Source: Kwoniella bestiolae CBS 10118 (lineage: Eukaryota > Basidiomycota > Tremellomycetes > Tremellales > Cryptococcaceae). From it: a stretch of DNA of 64,000 nucleotides. Where the stretch lies: contig NC_089242.1 of NCBI RefSeq assembly GCF_000512585.2, forward strand, positions 682,001 to 746,000. Reading direction: 5' to 3'. Shown here in pieces: positions 53,928 through 64,000 of the stretch; positions within the stretch are counted from its first letter, which is position 1; each line of letters begins with the position of its first letter. A program made the position numbers and the translations under genes. Below the pieces are notes generated by a model. It had not been told where the DNA came from. It saw nothing but the letters and a program-made list of their open reading frames with translations, and made no database searches.

Positions 53928-54493
53928 ATGAGCTCCTCAAGCAGAAGTGGTAGATTCTCTGGTTCTGACCTGGAATCAGAAATACAAGAAGCGACCGAAT
54001 CAAAAGACTGGGACAGGGCTCGTGAGCTATTGAAAGAATTAAAATCATATTCGGGAAGAGGGAGAAGTAGGGGATCTTCAGAGTGAGTGAACTGTGATAC
54101 TGTACGACAAACGTGAGCACTGGCGTACTGATTCGACTAACTCAACATAGTCGTCACTCTCAATCACAAGGAGAAAGAGAATATGATGACGGTGCAGATG
54201 ATGAGGACTATCACTATCAACCTTCCGAACCTGATTCACGTCGATCACGTTCACGTTCACGCTCACGTTCCCGTTCGGACTCTCGAGCTCGTCGGTATTC
54301 GGACGATTCAAGGTCTTCGGACAATCACTGGAATCCTGTCGAGTCCCTCCTGGGTGGTGTGTTGACTGGAATGGGGCTCGCGGCTGGAGCTCATGCATTT
54401 GGAGCTCCAACACCATGGTACGAACGTCCCACCTATTACAGACCTGTTATGAAGAGAACCGTGTATACTCCCGTCCATACTTACTTGTTTTGA
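53928..54493 (+). CDS. Small RS-repeat protein of unknown function
   Basis: Predicted 165-residue protein from exons 53928-54082 and 54151-54493 (166 codons). The N-terminal third has a short helix (SEIQEATESKDWDRARELLKELKSY). The middle is an acidic patch (YDDGADDEDYHY) followed by a run of five RS dipeptides (SRRSRSRSRSRSRSDSRARR). The C-terminus is Gly/Ala-rich and mildly hydrophobic (LLGGVLTGMGLAAGAHAFG), then Tyr/Pro-rich (WYERPTYYRPVMKR). RS runs are phosphorylated by SR kinases in splicing factors, but there is no RNA-recognition motif here. The Gly-rich hydrophobic stretch could insert in a membrane. I do not recognise the family. Confidence 0.6.
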
Positions 54494-54719
54494 TGTCCTG
54501 TCACACGAGCTAACAGGGACATCTCCGGTCAATTGTGTATTGTACATGGAATATGGGGTTACATATGATGATATACTTTACTATGCTATGAATACGGATG
54601 GATGGGATGTGTGATATGCTATATACAAGATGGAAATACAACTACAACTTATCCCCGTCATCTTCTTGATCCCTTCTCTCATATCGTGGTTTCTCAATTC
54701 ACTTCCAACTCCTTAAAAT

Positions 54720-57700
54720 CTAGACCTTCAACACGTCCTTCAGATCTACAAATGCCGCGCCCGACTTGGGTGCTTTCTCCGACAATGTTTGCAGTACCAC
54801 GTGAGTCTGACGAATGGCCTGTTCAAGCTGAGAGACTTGATTAAGGTTGTTGATCTCTGCAGTACGCAAAGAAACAATTAGTAAGGTATCACAGAGGTGA
54901 TGAAGCTAAACTTTGTCGCATAGCAAGCAACTCACCCCTCAAAGCCTTTACGAGCTCATTCGCCCACTCTTTCCTCTTCTCTACCCAGAATACCTCCTTC
55001 AATTCCTCTGGTCTGCCCAATATCCCAAATGCCTTCTCCACCAGCTCCTTATCGTCGTCACTCCAGCTCGTCATCTCCATTCTCATCGTTCGTCCCTTCT
55101 CCAATACTACTTCCAGAGCCCTATCATCCTCTTCTGTCATATTGCTAATATGTAAGAGGTGTAAGAATTCGTATATCGTCAAAGAAGCTTTGATCGTATT
55201 TGGTAGACTTTCTTTCCCAGACAGTTCTGCTACCAATAATGAAGGCAAGGGCTTGTCGAATGATGATGAAATTATTCGATGTATCCACTCCAAAGCTTGA
55301 TGTTTCGACTGGAAATCGGATAATCTGATTTGATCGGACGACTTGGAATCGTACGTCGCTTCATCTACAGCGGTGGTAGGCGCTGCCGAATCAAGTTTAC
55401 CGTTCTTGGCCATACCATTCTGAAGCAATGAGAGCGCTCTCGAGTGTCCATGGTGCTGCAGGTAATCCAAGACAAAAGCAGATGTAGTTACTTCCATAGG
55501 ATCCAATCGATCTCTTTGAGCTTGAGCTGGATCTGCAGGACTCTCGATGTCTTTCAATTCCTTTTGTACAGCTTGGGCCAAAGCTGATTTACGGCCCACT
55601 TGTTCTACGGCACTTGCTATTTGCGATCGAGTGTCATTGCTGTGGTCGGTAGATATTGAAGAACAGGGAACTTGATCAACCAGTCTTGGGATTTCTTCAA
55701 CCTTTGTTGACTCAAGTTCTAACACGATGTCATCCTTGATTGACTTGACATACGAGTTAACATCGAACTTGAATGGACCAGTGAAGTTGATTGCCAATGA
55801 TTCACCGACTGATCTGAGTCCAACGGCAGGATGCAAACCTGAGGAAAGGTTCGAGAACCGATGACCCATCATTTTACCGTTCTTGGTGAAAAAGGCTTTT
55901 CCGGTGAGAAAGTTGATTCCGCATCCTACCGTATCGGCGGCTGCTCTCAAAGTAGGTCATCAGCCTCAAATGATGACGGACTCAGATAGATGATCGTCAA
56001 CCGAAGGACGACGAAGGGGTAAACCTACTAGTCCAGGTCTCACTGAAGTTCTCCCCTCTACCCGAACCCTCGAAACTCCTTCCATCGTCCCCATGCCACC
56101 CCCAACTTCCCTTATCCCATCCCACCAGTCTTTTCAAGTTGATTCCCTCCCTGACCCATCCAACAGATATAAATCCCTCGATACCCTTATTGATCACTTC
56201 AACTTCGTAATAATGTATTCCGCATGATACGGGGATCGGGATAGTAGTATGTAACGCAGTCGCATCGTCATCCCTTCGGGTGGGGTTGCAACCTATAAAA
56301 GTCACTAGTGGTCGTGGTGGATGATCAGACGATTTGTAGGTAGATACTGCGAGGTGGGAACGAGGTAGAGGGGCGATGAATTCTGCTGGAAGAGGTGTTT
56401 CGATTGGTAAGGTCGAGTCAGACAAGTAATTTGGCCGAGTCGACATATCCTGTTCCTCCTTCTCAGCTCGACTTCCTGTCTTCCTCTTCTTTCGTATCGG
56501 CGACGATGTCGTGGAAGACGTTTTCTGCCCCTCTTCTTCTCTAGCCCTAACAACACCAGCACTTCTAACGACCACCGGATTGACGCTCTCAGCAGTATCT
56601 TTATTGGTAGGTTCACATCCTGTAGCATCCGATCGTCCTCGAAGAGGAGGGGGGAAATCCATTCTCTCTTCTTGAAACTCCTCTGGGAATCTCAAATCTG
56701 GAGGAGCCCCAATCCTATTTAAGAAGCTTCTCCTCCTCCTATTGTTCCCTCCACGATGCAGATTCGAACTTGATCTACCTGGATTGTGCGCCTGCACCGG
56801 ACCATCCACGTCGAACTCTCTTTCTCCGCCATCAGAAAAAGTGTGGATCCTCAATCTAGATGCCCATCGTTCTTCATCCGAATCATACTCGTCTTCATTC
56901 TCATCCTCGACATCAGGTTCCGGGTCGGGATGAGGGTAATTTGCAGGAAGTACTTCTTCGGGATCGTATGCCAATTGGAAGCTTGACCTAGCAGCAGGTG
57001 CGGGGTTTCTCCGCCTTCTACGTAAGAATGAAGTTATCGTTTGGTTGGCATTGTCGGTAGGGTTGGAAGCACTTCCATCCAGCGGTCTGTTAGCGGTACG
57101 AGTGATACTTCTACCACCAGAGGTAGACGAGTCGTCGATGGGGAAGGGGATGACAAGTGGGTCGGAGGTATCTTCAAGCATATTCAAGACAGCATCGACG
57201 TCTCCCTCTAAATCTCCACCTGCTCCTGCTCCTGCTGGTAACGCCCTCTCCATCTGCATACCCCACGGAAAGTTGTATGCCATCTCCCTTCTCCTTCTTC
57301 TGTCATTGAGCACTGCTCTGACGGTTTGACCGGTAGGCCGTGTATTGGTATTAGAATTCAAGGAAGAAGGTTCTGTTGGACGTGGAGGTTGTGAGCGCAG
57401 CAACTCTTCGAGGGTGAACATCGGAGCAAGGCGAGTTGCCGAGCTAGAGGTAGGGTCGGGACGAGATGGACGAGTAGGTGAGGGCGAAGGGGGAGAATGA
57501 TTAGAGGGGCGAGATGGTATCGGGGGGGGTGTTGATATGCCTTCTTCTGGATCTCGAGGTGGATTTCTAGCTCCATTGGCAATTGCGTTGGTCCTACTTT
57601 GGGTCGTACCACTAGGTGTTTCAAGGGCTGCTGGACTTCTTGACGGACCTGCTTCACCCTCTGCTTGAGCCGTACTTCGATGCCTTGATCGCCAAGGAGG

Positions 57701-58000
57701 GGACGGATCAATATCAATCGGTTCAGGCTCGACATGAACATTCATATTCAATTCATCCAAATTATCCTGTCTGTCTACATCTTCAGCCGCCCAATGACGT
57801 TCGGAGACTTGCCGCTCGAACTCTCGTACTCGACGGCTCCTTTCACTGCGGCGTATATCCTCTAGTCCATCGTCCCGCTGTCGATGGGACCGAGCGGCGA
57901 TTGATGCGTATGAGGGGGTATTGGACGATGAGGATGAGCCTGCTCTTCGAAGGGGAGGGAACGGGTCTACAGGAGGAGAGTGGTTTCGGTTGGGTGGCAT
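54720..58000 (-). CDS. VID30: Gid1/Vid30 (RanBPM-type) GID ubiquitin-ligase scaffold
   Basis: Predicted 1038-residue protein, exons 58000-56029, 55943-54936, 54856-54720 (1039 codons). The N-terminal ~500 residues are disordered, rich in Ser, Pro and Arg with acidic patches. Next comes a SPRY domain (GIHYYEVEVINKGIEGFISVGW, GSWGWHGDDGRSFEGSG, ADTVGCGINFLTGKAFFTKNG). A LisH motif follows (VLDYLQHHGHSRALSLLQ), then CTLH/CRA helices (SKHQALEWIHRIIS, SLTIYEFLHLL, LGRPEELKEVF). The order SPRY-LisH-CTLH-CRA defines Gid1/Vid30 and RanBP9/10. In yeast this subunit recruits substrate receptors such as Gid4 to degrade gluconeogenic enzymes. The N-terminal extension is longer than the folded part requires and may be regulatory. 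The second intron needs the CAG acceptor just before ACA-GCC. Confidence 0.92.
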
Positions 58001-59147
58001 GATGCTAATGTACAGATAGATACTTTACACAATCGTTGGGTTGATAAAGTATAAGAGTAGAAACAACATCGAGAAAAGATGATGAATGGAGGATGAATAT
58101 ATACGAAAACAAGAGTACGCTCAGACCGATTACCACGAGGTGTCTGTTAGGCACACGGTACCGCGAGAAGAGACAGAGGGTTAGGCACGCGGGTTAACCC
58201 ACCGCCCGTTACCCGTTACCTGCTGCTTAACGAACATGATTTCCAGTACCAAGTTCGTATATATCAATCTGTTGTCCATCGTTCTCGATGCTATAAGGTA
58301 AATACTCAGCTTACCGCACAACAGATCGATACAGTAAACAGTAATGAAGACTGATGCGTTATCACCGAGCAAGTGGTGAGCAGTCCACAACGGCATCGCG
58401 AAACTTCTATACGGAATCAACGTCGAAACAGCAAGTAGAAGGACGGTTGACGCAACGTCCCACGTAGAAGTAAAGCTGAGTGACTTGCTCGTTGGATATA
58501 GAAATTACAATCATCATATAGAATTAGGAGTGACAGGTGAACTATAAGTGAGTAACGAACCATCTCTCCTGCATAATCCCTTCATCCCTACACAAACAGA
58601 GCTCGATGAAGACAAATCTGGTAATCCGTTACAATCTGTTCTGTCCTTGGACAAACAATCAACATACCCTGCTGTGACTGTTCTTGACGAACAGCTCAGT
58701 CGAAATGGGTATGAGAGGGGATAGTAAAGGCGAGACTGAGGGCTTCCAAATTCGATTCATCGTAGAATCACATCACAGTTTCGCAAATGATGAGTGACGT
58801 CGCTGATCATCTACAGTGCACTATTCTAGGTGTTTTATTTCTCATGAACGATCAATCAATGCTCTATTCTGCGAATTATCGTTTTCACTTGAATGCATGT
58901 CATGTTACCAAGACTGAAATCTATACAACAACAATAACAAGAAGCCCTCGATACCTGATCACTCTTACTGATCATTCTTCCAAAGCCATCAAAACCGACT
59001 TCGATTATACTACAATTACCCCAAATTGGAAGTCCATGAAAACTGATTGAATATTGGATAACGAGTCAAGAGGACGAACTAAAAGAAAATTCTACCTATC
59101 ACCATTGTTCGATCAGCAATTACCGAGAACGCTTCATGTGAGTATAC
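58001..59147. other. Intergenic region
   Basis: This 1.15 kb region lies between the GID1-like start and the 3' end of the coiled-coil gene. An ATATATA element near 58097-58103 lies about 100 bases upstream of the GID1-like ATG. The rest holds no supported gene; the open frame near 58787-59050 has no recognisable pattern and may partly be the 3' UTR of the coiled-coil gene. Confidence 0.45.
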
Positions 59148-61675
59148 TCACACATCCCCGTTAGAGGAAAATTCGTTTCTTCTGGGGCGGTCTTTGAACC
59201 TTCTCTTGATCAGATGTCTCATCATCTGTTCAACGATAAGCCAACGTGATCGACACAAGAGCCAATCATCGATCTTAGGACGCTCACCTTCTTCCTCGCC
59301 CATACCTCGTTTCAAGAGGTTAAGCAAAGCCTTATCCTTCTTTGCAGCTCTCACCGCCAACAATTCCCTCAATTGCAGTTCATGTCGTTTTGCCCAGTCG
59401 GGCTCTTCCCTGACCTCTTTCGACCACATCTCACTGACGAAGTTGTACTCGCCAAAGGGGTTGGCTACTCGTGTGCTACCCTTAGGGGTGTCGCAAGCTG
59501 ATGATCCGCTGACCCCTTTCGGATCGAAGCAACATCACTTCTGTATCAGCATCTGACTAAACCGTATTCATCGAGTCATCACTACTCACCACCATTGTGG
59601 GTTTCTCTCGCTGTACTCAACGCCTTATTCTCCTTGTTTAAGTTCTCGATCTCCAACTTGGCGGCTCGCAACTCTTCCTGCATCAAATCAAACTCGGCCT
59701 TCCCGACACCAATGATCTTTGTACCTTGATCATCTGTGGAGGAGGAAGGTTCCAAGGTCGAGTTCGAAGTTGCTACCAACAAGGCATTGGGCGGTGGCGG
59801 GACGGGGGCGGGGGATGGAGGGGTACTCGTCAGCGGAGACGAAGGGGGTGAGTTTGACCTAGTGTCGATTGAGGGTATGGGCAATGTCGAATCGCCTTCG
59901 AGATGAAGGTGGTGCGGTGAAGTAGGTAAGCAGATACCTTCCTTGATCTTCAACGTGAGTGACTGGACTTGATTCTTCAGTTCGATATTCTCCTTTGTCA
60001 GTTTGATCTCTCGCTCGAATGAACTATTCTCCTTTGTCGACTTGTTATTGATGACTTGTTGTAATTTCTCATTCGCTTGGATCGAATCATTTTGAAGCTC
60101 TTTGACCTTTCTATTCAAATCCTCAATCAACTTTTCTTGCTCCTGTTGACCAGCTTTCGAAGTTTGCAGGTTTATTTGAGCCGACTCTAAAGACCTTTTG
60201 ACAGCGTCAAGCTCATTTGACAGTTGAGTCTTCTCTTCTTCCACTTGCCTTGTTCTCGTCTTCTCCACTTCGCAAACTTCCGCAATTCTAATCTTCTCCG
60301 CTTGATTCAGGGCGAGTACACTTTCCCTCTCCTCTTGTTCTTTCAACAATACATCCTTTCTGACTTCCAGTTCTCGTACCTGTTCTTCCAGCTTCTGCCT
60401 ACTTTTGTCATTCGCCTCTCTGTGTTCGATCGATTTCTTGATGACCTTTTCTACATCGCTCATCGCTTTGTCCGCTCTGCTCCTCTCAATCCCCACCTTT
60501 TTCTCCAATCCGCTCTTAGCCTTATTCGCCGCACCCAATTCATTCCAGGATTTACTCTCTCTTTCCTTCGCCTCACCAACTCTAGCCACCAGAGAGACCA
60601 CCTCAGCTTCGAGCGATTCCTTCTCCTTGGTCGTGCTCGAGACCTGTTGGAGATGCTTCAAAACCGATTTGTCTTTCTTCACTTCCTCCTCCATCTTGGT
60701 CCTCAACTCGATCATTTCAGCATCGAGATCTACACTTCGTACATTCAGTTGACTCTCTCTGGCTTTTGAATCTTCCATCAATCCATTCATCTTCACAACG
60801 GTCCCCTCCGCCTGAAGGGCTCTATGAGTGAACTCAGCCTTCTCCTTCGCCATCTCTTGTAATCTCACTTTCATTTCCTCCGAGAAGACAACCTCACTTT
60901 GTTTCTCCTCCACCAGACGCTTTCTCTCTTTCCTCATATTCTCCAAGCTCACGAGAGCAGCTTTCAACTTGCCGCCTTCTGCCGCCATGTTCTCCTCCAA
61001 CACCCTCACCTTATCCTCTTCGAGCTTCAACTTATCTTCTACCCCCTTCAGTTGGGTGAGAAGATCGTCCTTCAAATCTGCCAGCTCGTCTCGATGCACT
61101 CGGTTCAGGTCTTCCACTTGAGAGTCAGGACTCGTTTTTTGCTTTTCGATTTGTTCCTGACTCTCCTCAAGTTGAGAGGTAAGAGCTCGGATAGTCTTCT
61201 CACACCCATCGACCTTTTCTTGGATCATCTCCAGAAAGGTCTTGGAGCCCGACGGAGGAGGAGGGGTAGAACTGTTACTGGTTGATCCGGTAGATGATTT
61301 CTTCTGCTCTCGAGAGGAGAAGGTAGGCGAGGTAAGAATATTCTCCACCTCGGCGGAAGAAGTGGGTGTTAAAGAAGTAGGAGGCAAAGTCGGAGAAGGT
61401 GATGGTGGTCTTTGTGAATTCGTCGAGATTGTGGGAGGTAAAGAGCCCATCTTACCAGCTTTCAAGATTGAATGTTGGTAGAATTGGGAAGGTCGATATC
61501 TTTGTTTGGGTCCGGAAGGAGGAGGAGGAGGAGGATAAGATGTTCTAGGTCGATTGAGATGATTGGGAGTTTCGTCCATGTAGATTGGGGAGTATCGGTC
61601 GCCTCCATGAAGGTAGGCGTAGGGGAGGGTCGGAGGGGTTTCGTCAGGTCTGCGATTGTTGGTGTTGGAGGACAT
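59148..61675 (-). CDS. Large coiled-coil protein
   Basis: Predicted 817-residue protein from exons 61675-59590 and 59515-59148. Residues 1-170 are Pro/Ser-rich and disordered (PPPPPPSGPKQRYRPSQF, SPSPTLPPTSLTPTSS). About 410 residues of heptad-patterned Lys/Glu/Leu sequence follow (QLEESQEQIEKQK, KLKLEEDKVRVLEENM, EKKVGIERSRADKAM), a long coiled coil. After a Ser/Pro-rich break there is a short coil, then a conserved-looking basic/aromatic C-terminus (EEPDWAKRHELQLRELLAVRAAKKDK, DDWLLCRSRWLIVEQMMRHLIKRRF). The stop TGA at 59150-59148 overlaps a GTGAGT donor, so a further short exon (VEFSFSSSS) to about 59066 is possible. A structural role at spindle pole, bud neck or septum is conceivable but unproven. 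Confidence 0.75.
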
Positions 61676-62683
61676 GGTGAGGTACGAGGGTAGAGGAAGG
61701 ATCTTTCGAGATTGAATAGGCTAGGGGTGAGAAGCTTGCGCCGAGAGGGACGGTCAGTCGAATCTGAAAGGGTATGATTTGATGATCCCTGTAGATTATG
61801 TTAATAGAAGAAGGAAGAAGGGAAGATTGTGTCGTGTTTTAAAGTATCACATCCTAAGTTATTGCTATCGTATCTATCTTGTGTCTGTGAGTGTTTGTTT
61901 ATTTGTGATTTTATTGCAAGTTAACAGGGAAACAGGAAAACGATCAATGCGTGCGCTAGTCTAGTCAACTAGAATAGAATTCAATCCAAAGGAGGTCAAC
62001 ACGTGTAAGTATCGACTTCATGCACCAGTCACCAATCAAGTCGGTTGGTTCATCTCAACGAGCAAGAGAAGAGTGAGAGCCGTAACCATAAAAAGGTTCA
62101 CGATAGATAGACAGATGGATAGATAGACTTCATGAGCGTAATACTCTAAGATAGCGCATGACCAAGACTACTGTATAAATTTTCGTTTATACTTGGGAAA
62201 ACTGTCATTCAGCAGGAACAGTTGTTGACACTGAAGCGATCGAGCTCAATTCCGCCACTCTAGATTAACCCACTCACACAGGTGAAACCCTAACACTGCC
62301 AATTCGACATATCTCATAAATACATACAGAGAGCATGTTGGAGCCATCAGGTCACTCCGTACAACAAACTGTATATGAAAACCAAAATGTAATTGATTAT
62401 ACAAAGAAAGATATGTAATTTACAAATCACTGTGTGGCAAGCACCTCAAACTGTATCAACCCTTCCAATCGCAACGGTCTATCGTGCGATCACACCGACA
62501 AATACTGTTACTGTTTTCTTCTCATCCTAAAAGGCATCTACACAGCACTCCCCTTAAGTTCATTCCGCCTTCCTGCCCAGGCAACAGACTTCCAATTCAT
62601 TCCCTCTTTTCGCTTTGGATACGATTCAGAGAAGCCCTCATCCTCCCATCCGCCTCAGCTATCTCACCCAGCATCTCCAACAC
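61676..62683. other. Intergenic region
   Basis: This 1.0 kb stretch lies between the start of the 59-61 kb coiled-coil gene and the 3' end of the next one, both on the minus strand. It has a GATA-type microsatellite near 62102-62128. No gene is seen. Confidence 0.45.
62102..62128. repeat. (GATA)n-like imperfect microsatellite
   Basis: Repeated GATAGATAGACA/GATGGATAGATAGA units form an imperfect tandem run. No coding potential. Confidence 0.75.
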
Positions 62684-64000
62684 TCACGCGCAATGATCAT
62701 AATCCCTCATCGCGACATTATACCCAATACTGTTTCCCATCCGATGATGATCGATCATGAGATTCTCCAGACGTTTCGATCGAGTAGACACGACTTGATA
62801 TATATCTCGTCGGATCGAACTCAACTTCTCTTGAGATTCTCGGATATCGAATAGAGTTGTATCGCCTAGTTGACCTCTGGAGGCCAATCGTGGTTTCGAT
62901 GTCGGAGTTCCGGCGGGAGAGGTTGGAGAGCCACTCGAGAAGTGTTTGATGAGATTATCCATCTGGTTTTTGGTCATCTGGTTGAAAGCAGGTATCATCT
63001 GCTGTAGACTAGATTGAAATTCAATCAACCGCCCATTCAAGGTATCAATCTGACATTCCCTTTCCTTCAGGGTGTTCTTCAACTTCTCAATTTCCGAACA
63101 CAGTTCCCTCGTCTTCCCATTCAGGCATTCGATAATTCTGTCCTTTTCTTCTGCTTCTAATCTCCATTTATCCTCTCCCGATGATTTCAACTTGTTCTTG
63201 AATATCTCCAATCGTCGATCTTTATCCTTGTTCGATCTGTCTAAAGCATTAATCCTATCATTCAAGCATTTCCTAAGATCCTTCGCCTTTTCCAACTCGT
63301 CCTCTTTAGCCGCCACTTCAAGCCGAAGATTCACAACCCTCTGTTCCGAAATCTCAAGTCGTTTTTCTAACTTGGTAGGAGGCAACTTGACTGTCGACAA
63401 CGGTCGTGTGCCCATGCCTTTCTTCGGATCCTGGCAAGACTTTCTGGAAGTTTTCAATTCTTTCTCCAACGATAAATTCCTATGCGTGAGTGATCTGATC
63501 TCAGCTGTAAGGCTTTCTTGTTCGACCTTCATCTCTTTGACGGTATTCTGGAGCTCTGTAGATGAATGGATCAACTCGTTGTGGGTTTCTTCCAGGGTGG
63601 TGTAAGATCGCCTCAATTCGCCATGAGAGTCTTGCAACTCCGCATAAGAGTCCCGCATCTCAGCGATCCTGTCCTCCGTTTCCTCGTCCTCCTCCTCATC
63701 CTCGTGGACTCTCAACTGATTCTGTAGTCGTTCAATTTGCTCCTTCAAATCGTTGATTTGAGTCCAAAACCCTTCCCTCTCCTCCTCCAAAAGTCTCAAT
63801 CGCGATCTATCCTTCCTCAGAGACTCCAGCTCTTCGGATGATCTTGCAGTGCCTCTGACTGGGATGGGAGCCTGACTGAGACGAGCTTCAAGGTTATTGA
63901 TGTCCACTTTCAATCCCGCTACTTCCTCTTCCAAGGCTTGTTTGTCTTTCGCAAGACCCTTCTTCAACTCTAATGACTCAATTAGGGATAATCTTGCTTC
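62684..64000 (-). CDS. Coiled-coil protein, C-terminal part (5' end outside window)
   Basis: The last 438 residues of a larger protein are visible as one open exon running off the right edge; no intron is seen. The sequence is almost wholly heptad-patterned coil: EEEVAGLKVDINNLEARL, EEREGFWTQINDLKEQIERLQNQL with an acidic HEDEEEDEETEDR turn, EKRLEISEQRVVNLRLEVAAKEDELEKA, EIEKLKNTLKERECQIDTLN. The final 120 residues are less regular (SGSPTSPAGTPTSKPRLASRG, then DIRESQEKLSSIRRDIYQVV). No motor, kinase or other catalytic motif appears. It has the same orientation and general composition as the adjacent 817-residue coiled-coil gene. Cytoskeletal or spindle-pole roles are common for such proteins but are not shown. 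Confidence 0.72.
   Translation of the reverse strand, partial: EARLSLIESLELKKGLAKDKQALEEEVAGLKVDINNLEARLSQAPIPVRGTARSSEELESLRKDRSRLRLLEEEREGFWTQINDLKEQIERLQNQLRVHEDEEEDEETEDRIAEMRDSYAELQDSHGELRRSYTTLEETHNELIHSSTELQNTVKEMKVEQESLTAEIRSLTHRNLSLEKELKTSRKSCQDPKKGMGTRPLSTVKLPPTKLEKRLEISEQRVVNLRLEVAAKEDELEKAKDLRKCLNDRINALDRSNKDKDRRLEIFKNKLKSSGEDKWRLEAEEKDRIIECLNGKTRELCSEIEKLKNTLKERECQIDTLNGRLIEFQSSLQQMIPAFNQMTKNQMDNLIKHFSSGSPTSPAGTPTSKPRLASRGQLGDTTLFDIRESQEKLSSIRRDIYQVVSTRSKRLENLMIDHHRMGNSIGYNVAMRDYDHCA

Overview
The window is nuclear DNA of a basidiomycete yeast or fungus, most likely a tremellomycete (Cryptococcus/Kwoniella type). The evidence is the gene architecture: almost every gene is cut by many short introns (about 50-100 nt) with GTGAGT/GTAAGT donors, CTNAC-like branch sites and TAG/CAG acceptors. 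Products such as Yta7, Gid1, Nup42, Pct1, mitochondrial ClpX and a SYLF protein have clear fungal relatives. No prokaryotic features, rRNA genes, transposons or CRISPR arrays were seen. All functions below were assigned by reading motifs, without database searches.

Layout, left to right. 0-5 kb: C-terminal end of phosphocholine cytidylyltransferase (Pct1), then a 12-exon FAD-dependent amine-oxidase-like enzyme with a 7-nt exon. 5.5-7 kb (-): a retropepsin-fold protein whose catalytic Asp appears to be Lys. 7.7-13.3 kb: Yta7/ATAD2-type AAA histone chaperone. 14-16.2 kb: metal-dependent amidohydrolase. 16.4-19.2 kb (-): Zn2Cys6 transcription factor. 19.9-20.8 kb: two tandem genes for very small Cys-rich proteins of an unrecognised family, with a third member at 39.5-40 kb. 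21-22.8 kb (-): a probably mitochondrial cupin and a His-rich orphan. 23.5-26.5 kb: a small orphan gene facing the FG nucleoporin Nup42. 27.2-28.2 kb: a DUF6593-like protein. 29.3-31.8 kb: two tandem secreted WSC-type Cys-rich proteins, the first with an apparent frameshift. 32.2-34.9 kb: mitochondrial ClpX. 35-36.3 kb (-): an unrecognised membrane protein with a problematic in-frame TAA. 36.5-38.9 kb (-): SYLF-domain endocytosis-type protein.

41.2-42.5 kb: secreted AttH/CrtC-like enzyme, convergent with an aldo-keto reductase (42.7-44.1 kb, -). 44.5-47.3 kb: an auxin-efflux-carrier-type transporter running in frame into a mitochondrial-carrier protein. 47.8-50.8 kb (-) and 51.7-53.5 kb (+): a divergent pair, a Dal5-family permease and a TauD-type 2-oxoglutarate dioxygenase, which looks like a sulfonate/sulfur scavenging module. 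53.9-54.5 kb: a small RS-repeat protein. 54.7-58 kb (-): Gid1/RanBPM-type GID ubiquitin-ligase scaffold. 59.1-64 kb (-): two coiled-coil proteins, the last cut by the window end.

Most genes are unrelated housekeeping or accessory genes rather than one pathway. The exceptions are the permease/dioxygenase pair, the tandem WSC genes and the tandem Cys-rich genes. The best candidates for something undescribed are the CCF-x4-C-A-x3-C family, the degenerate retropepsin-like protein and the transporter/carrier read-through. Several exon models were validated because the summed exon lengths come out as whole codons. Where they do not, this is stated.
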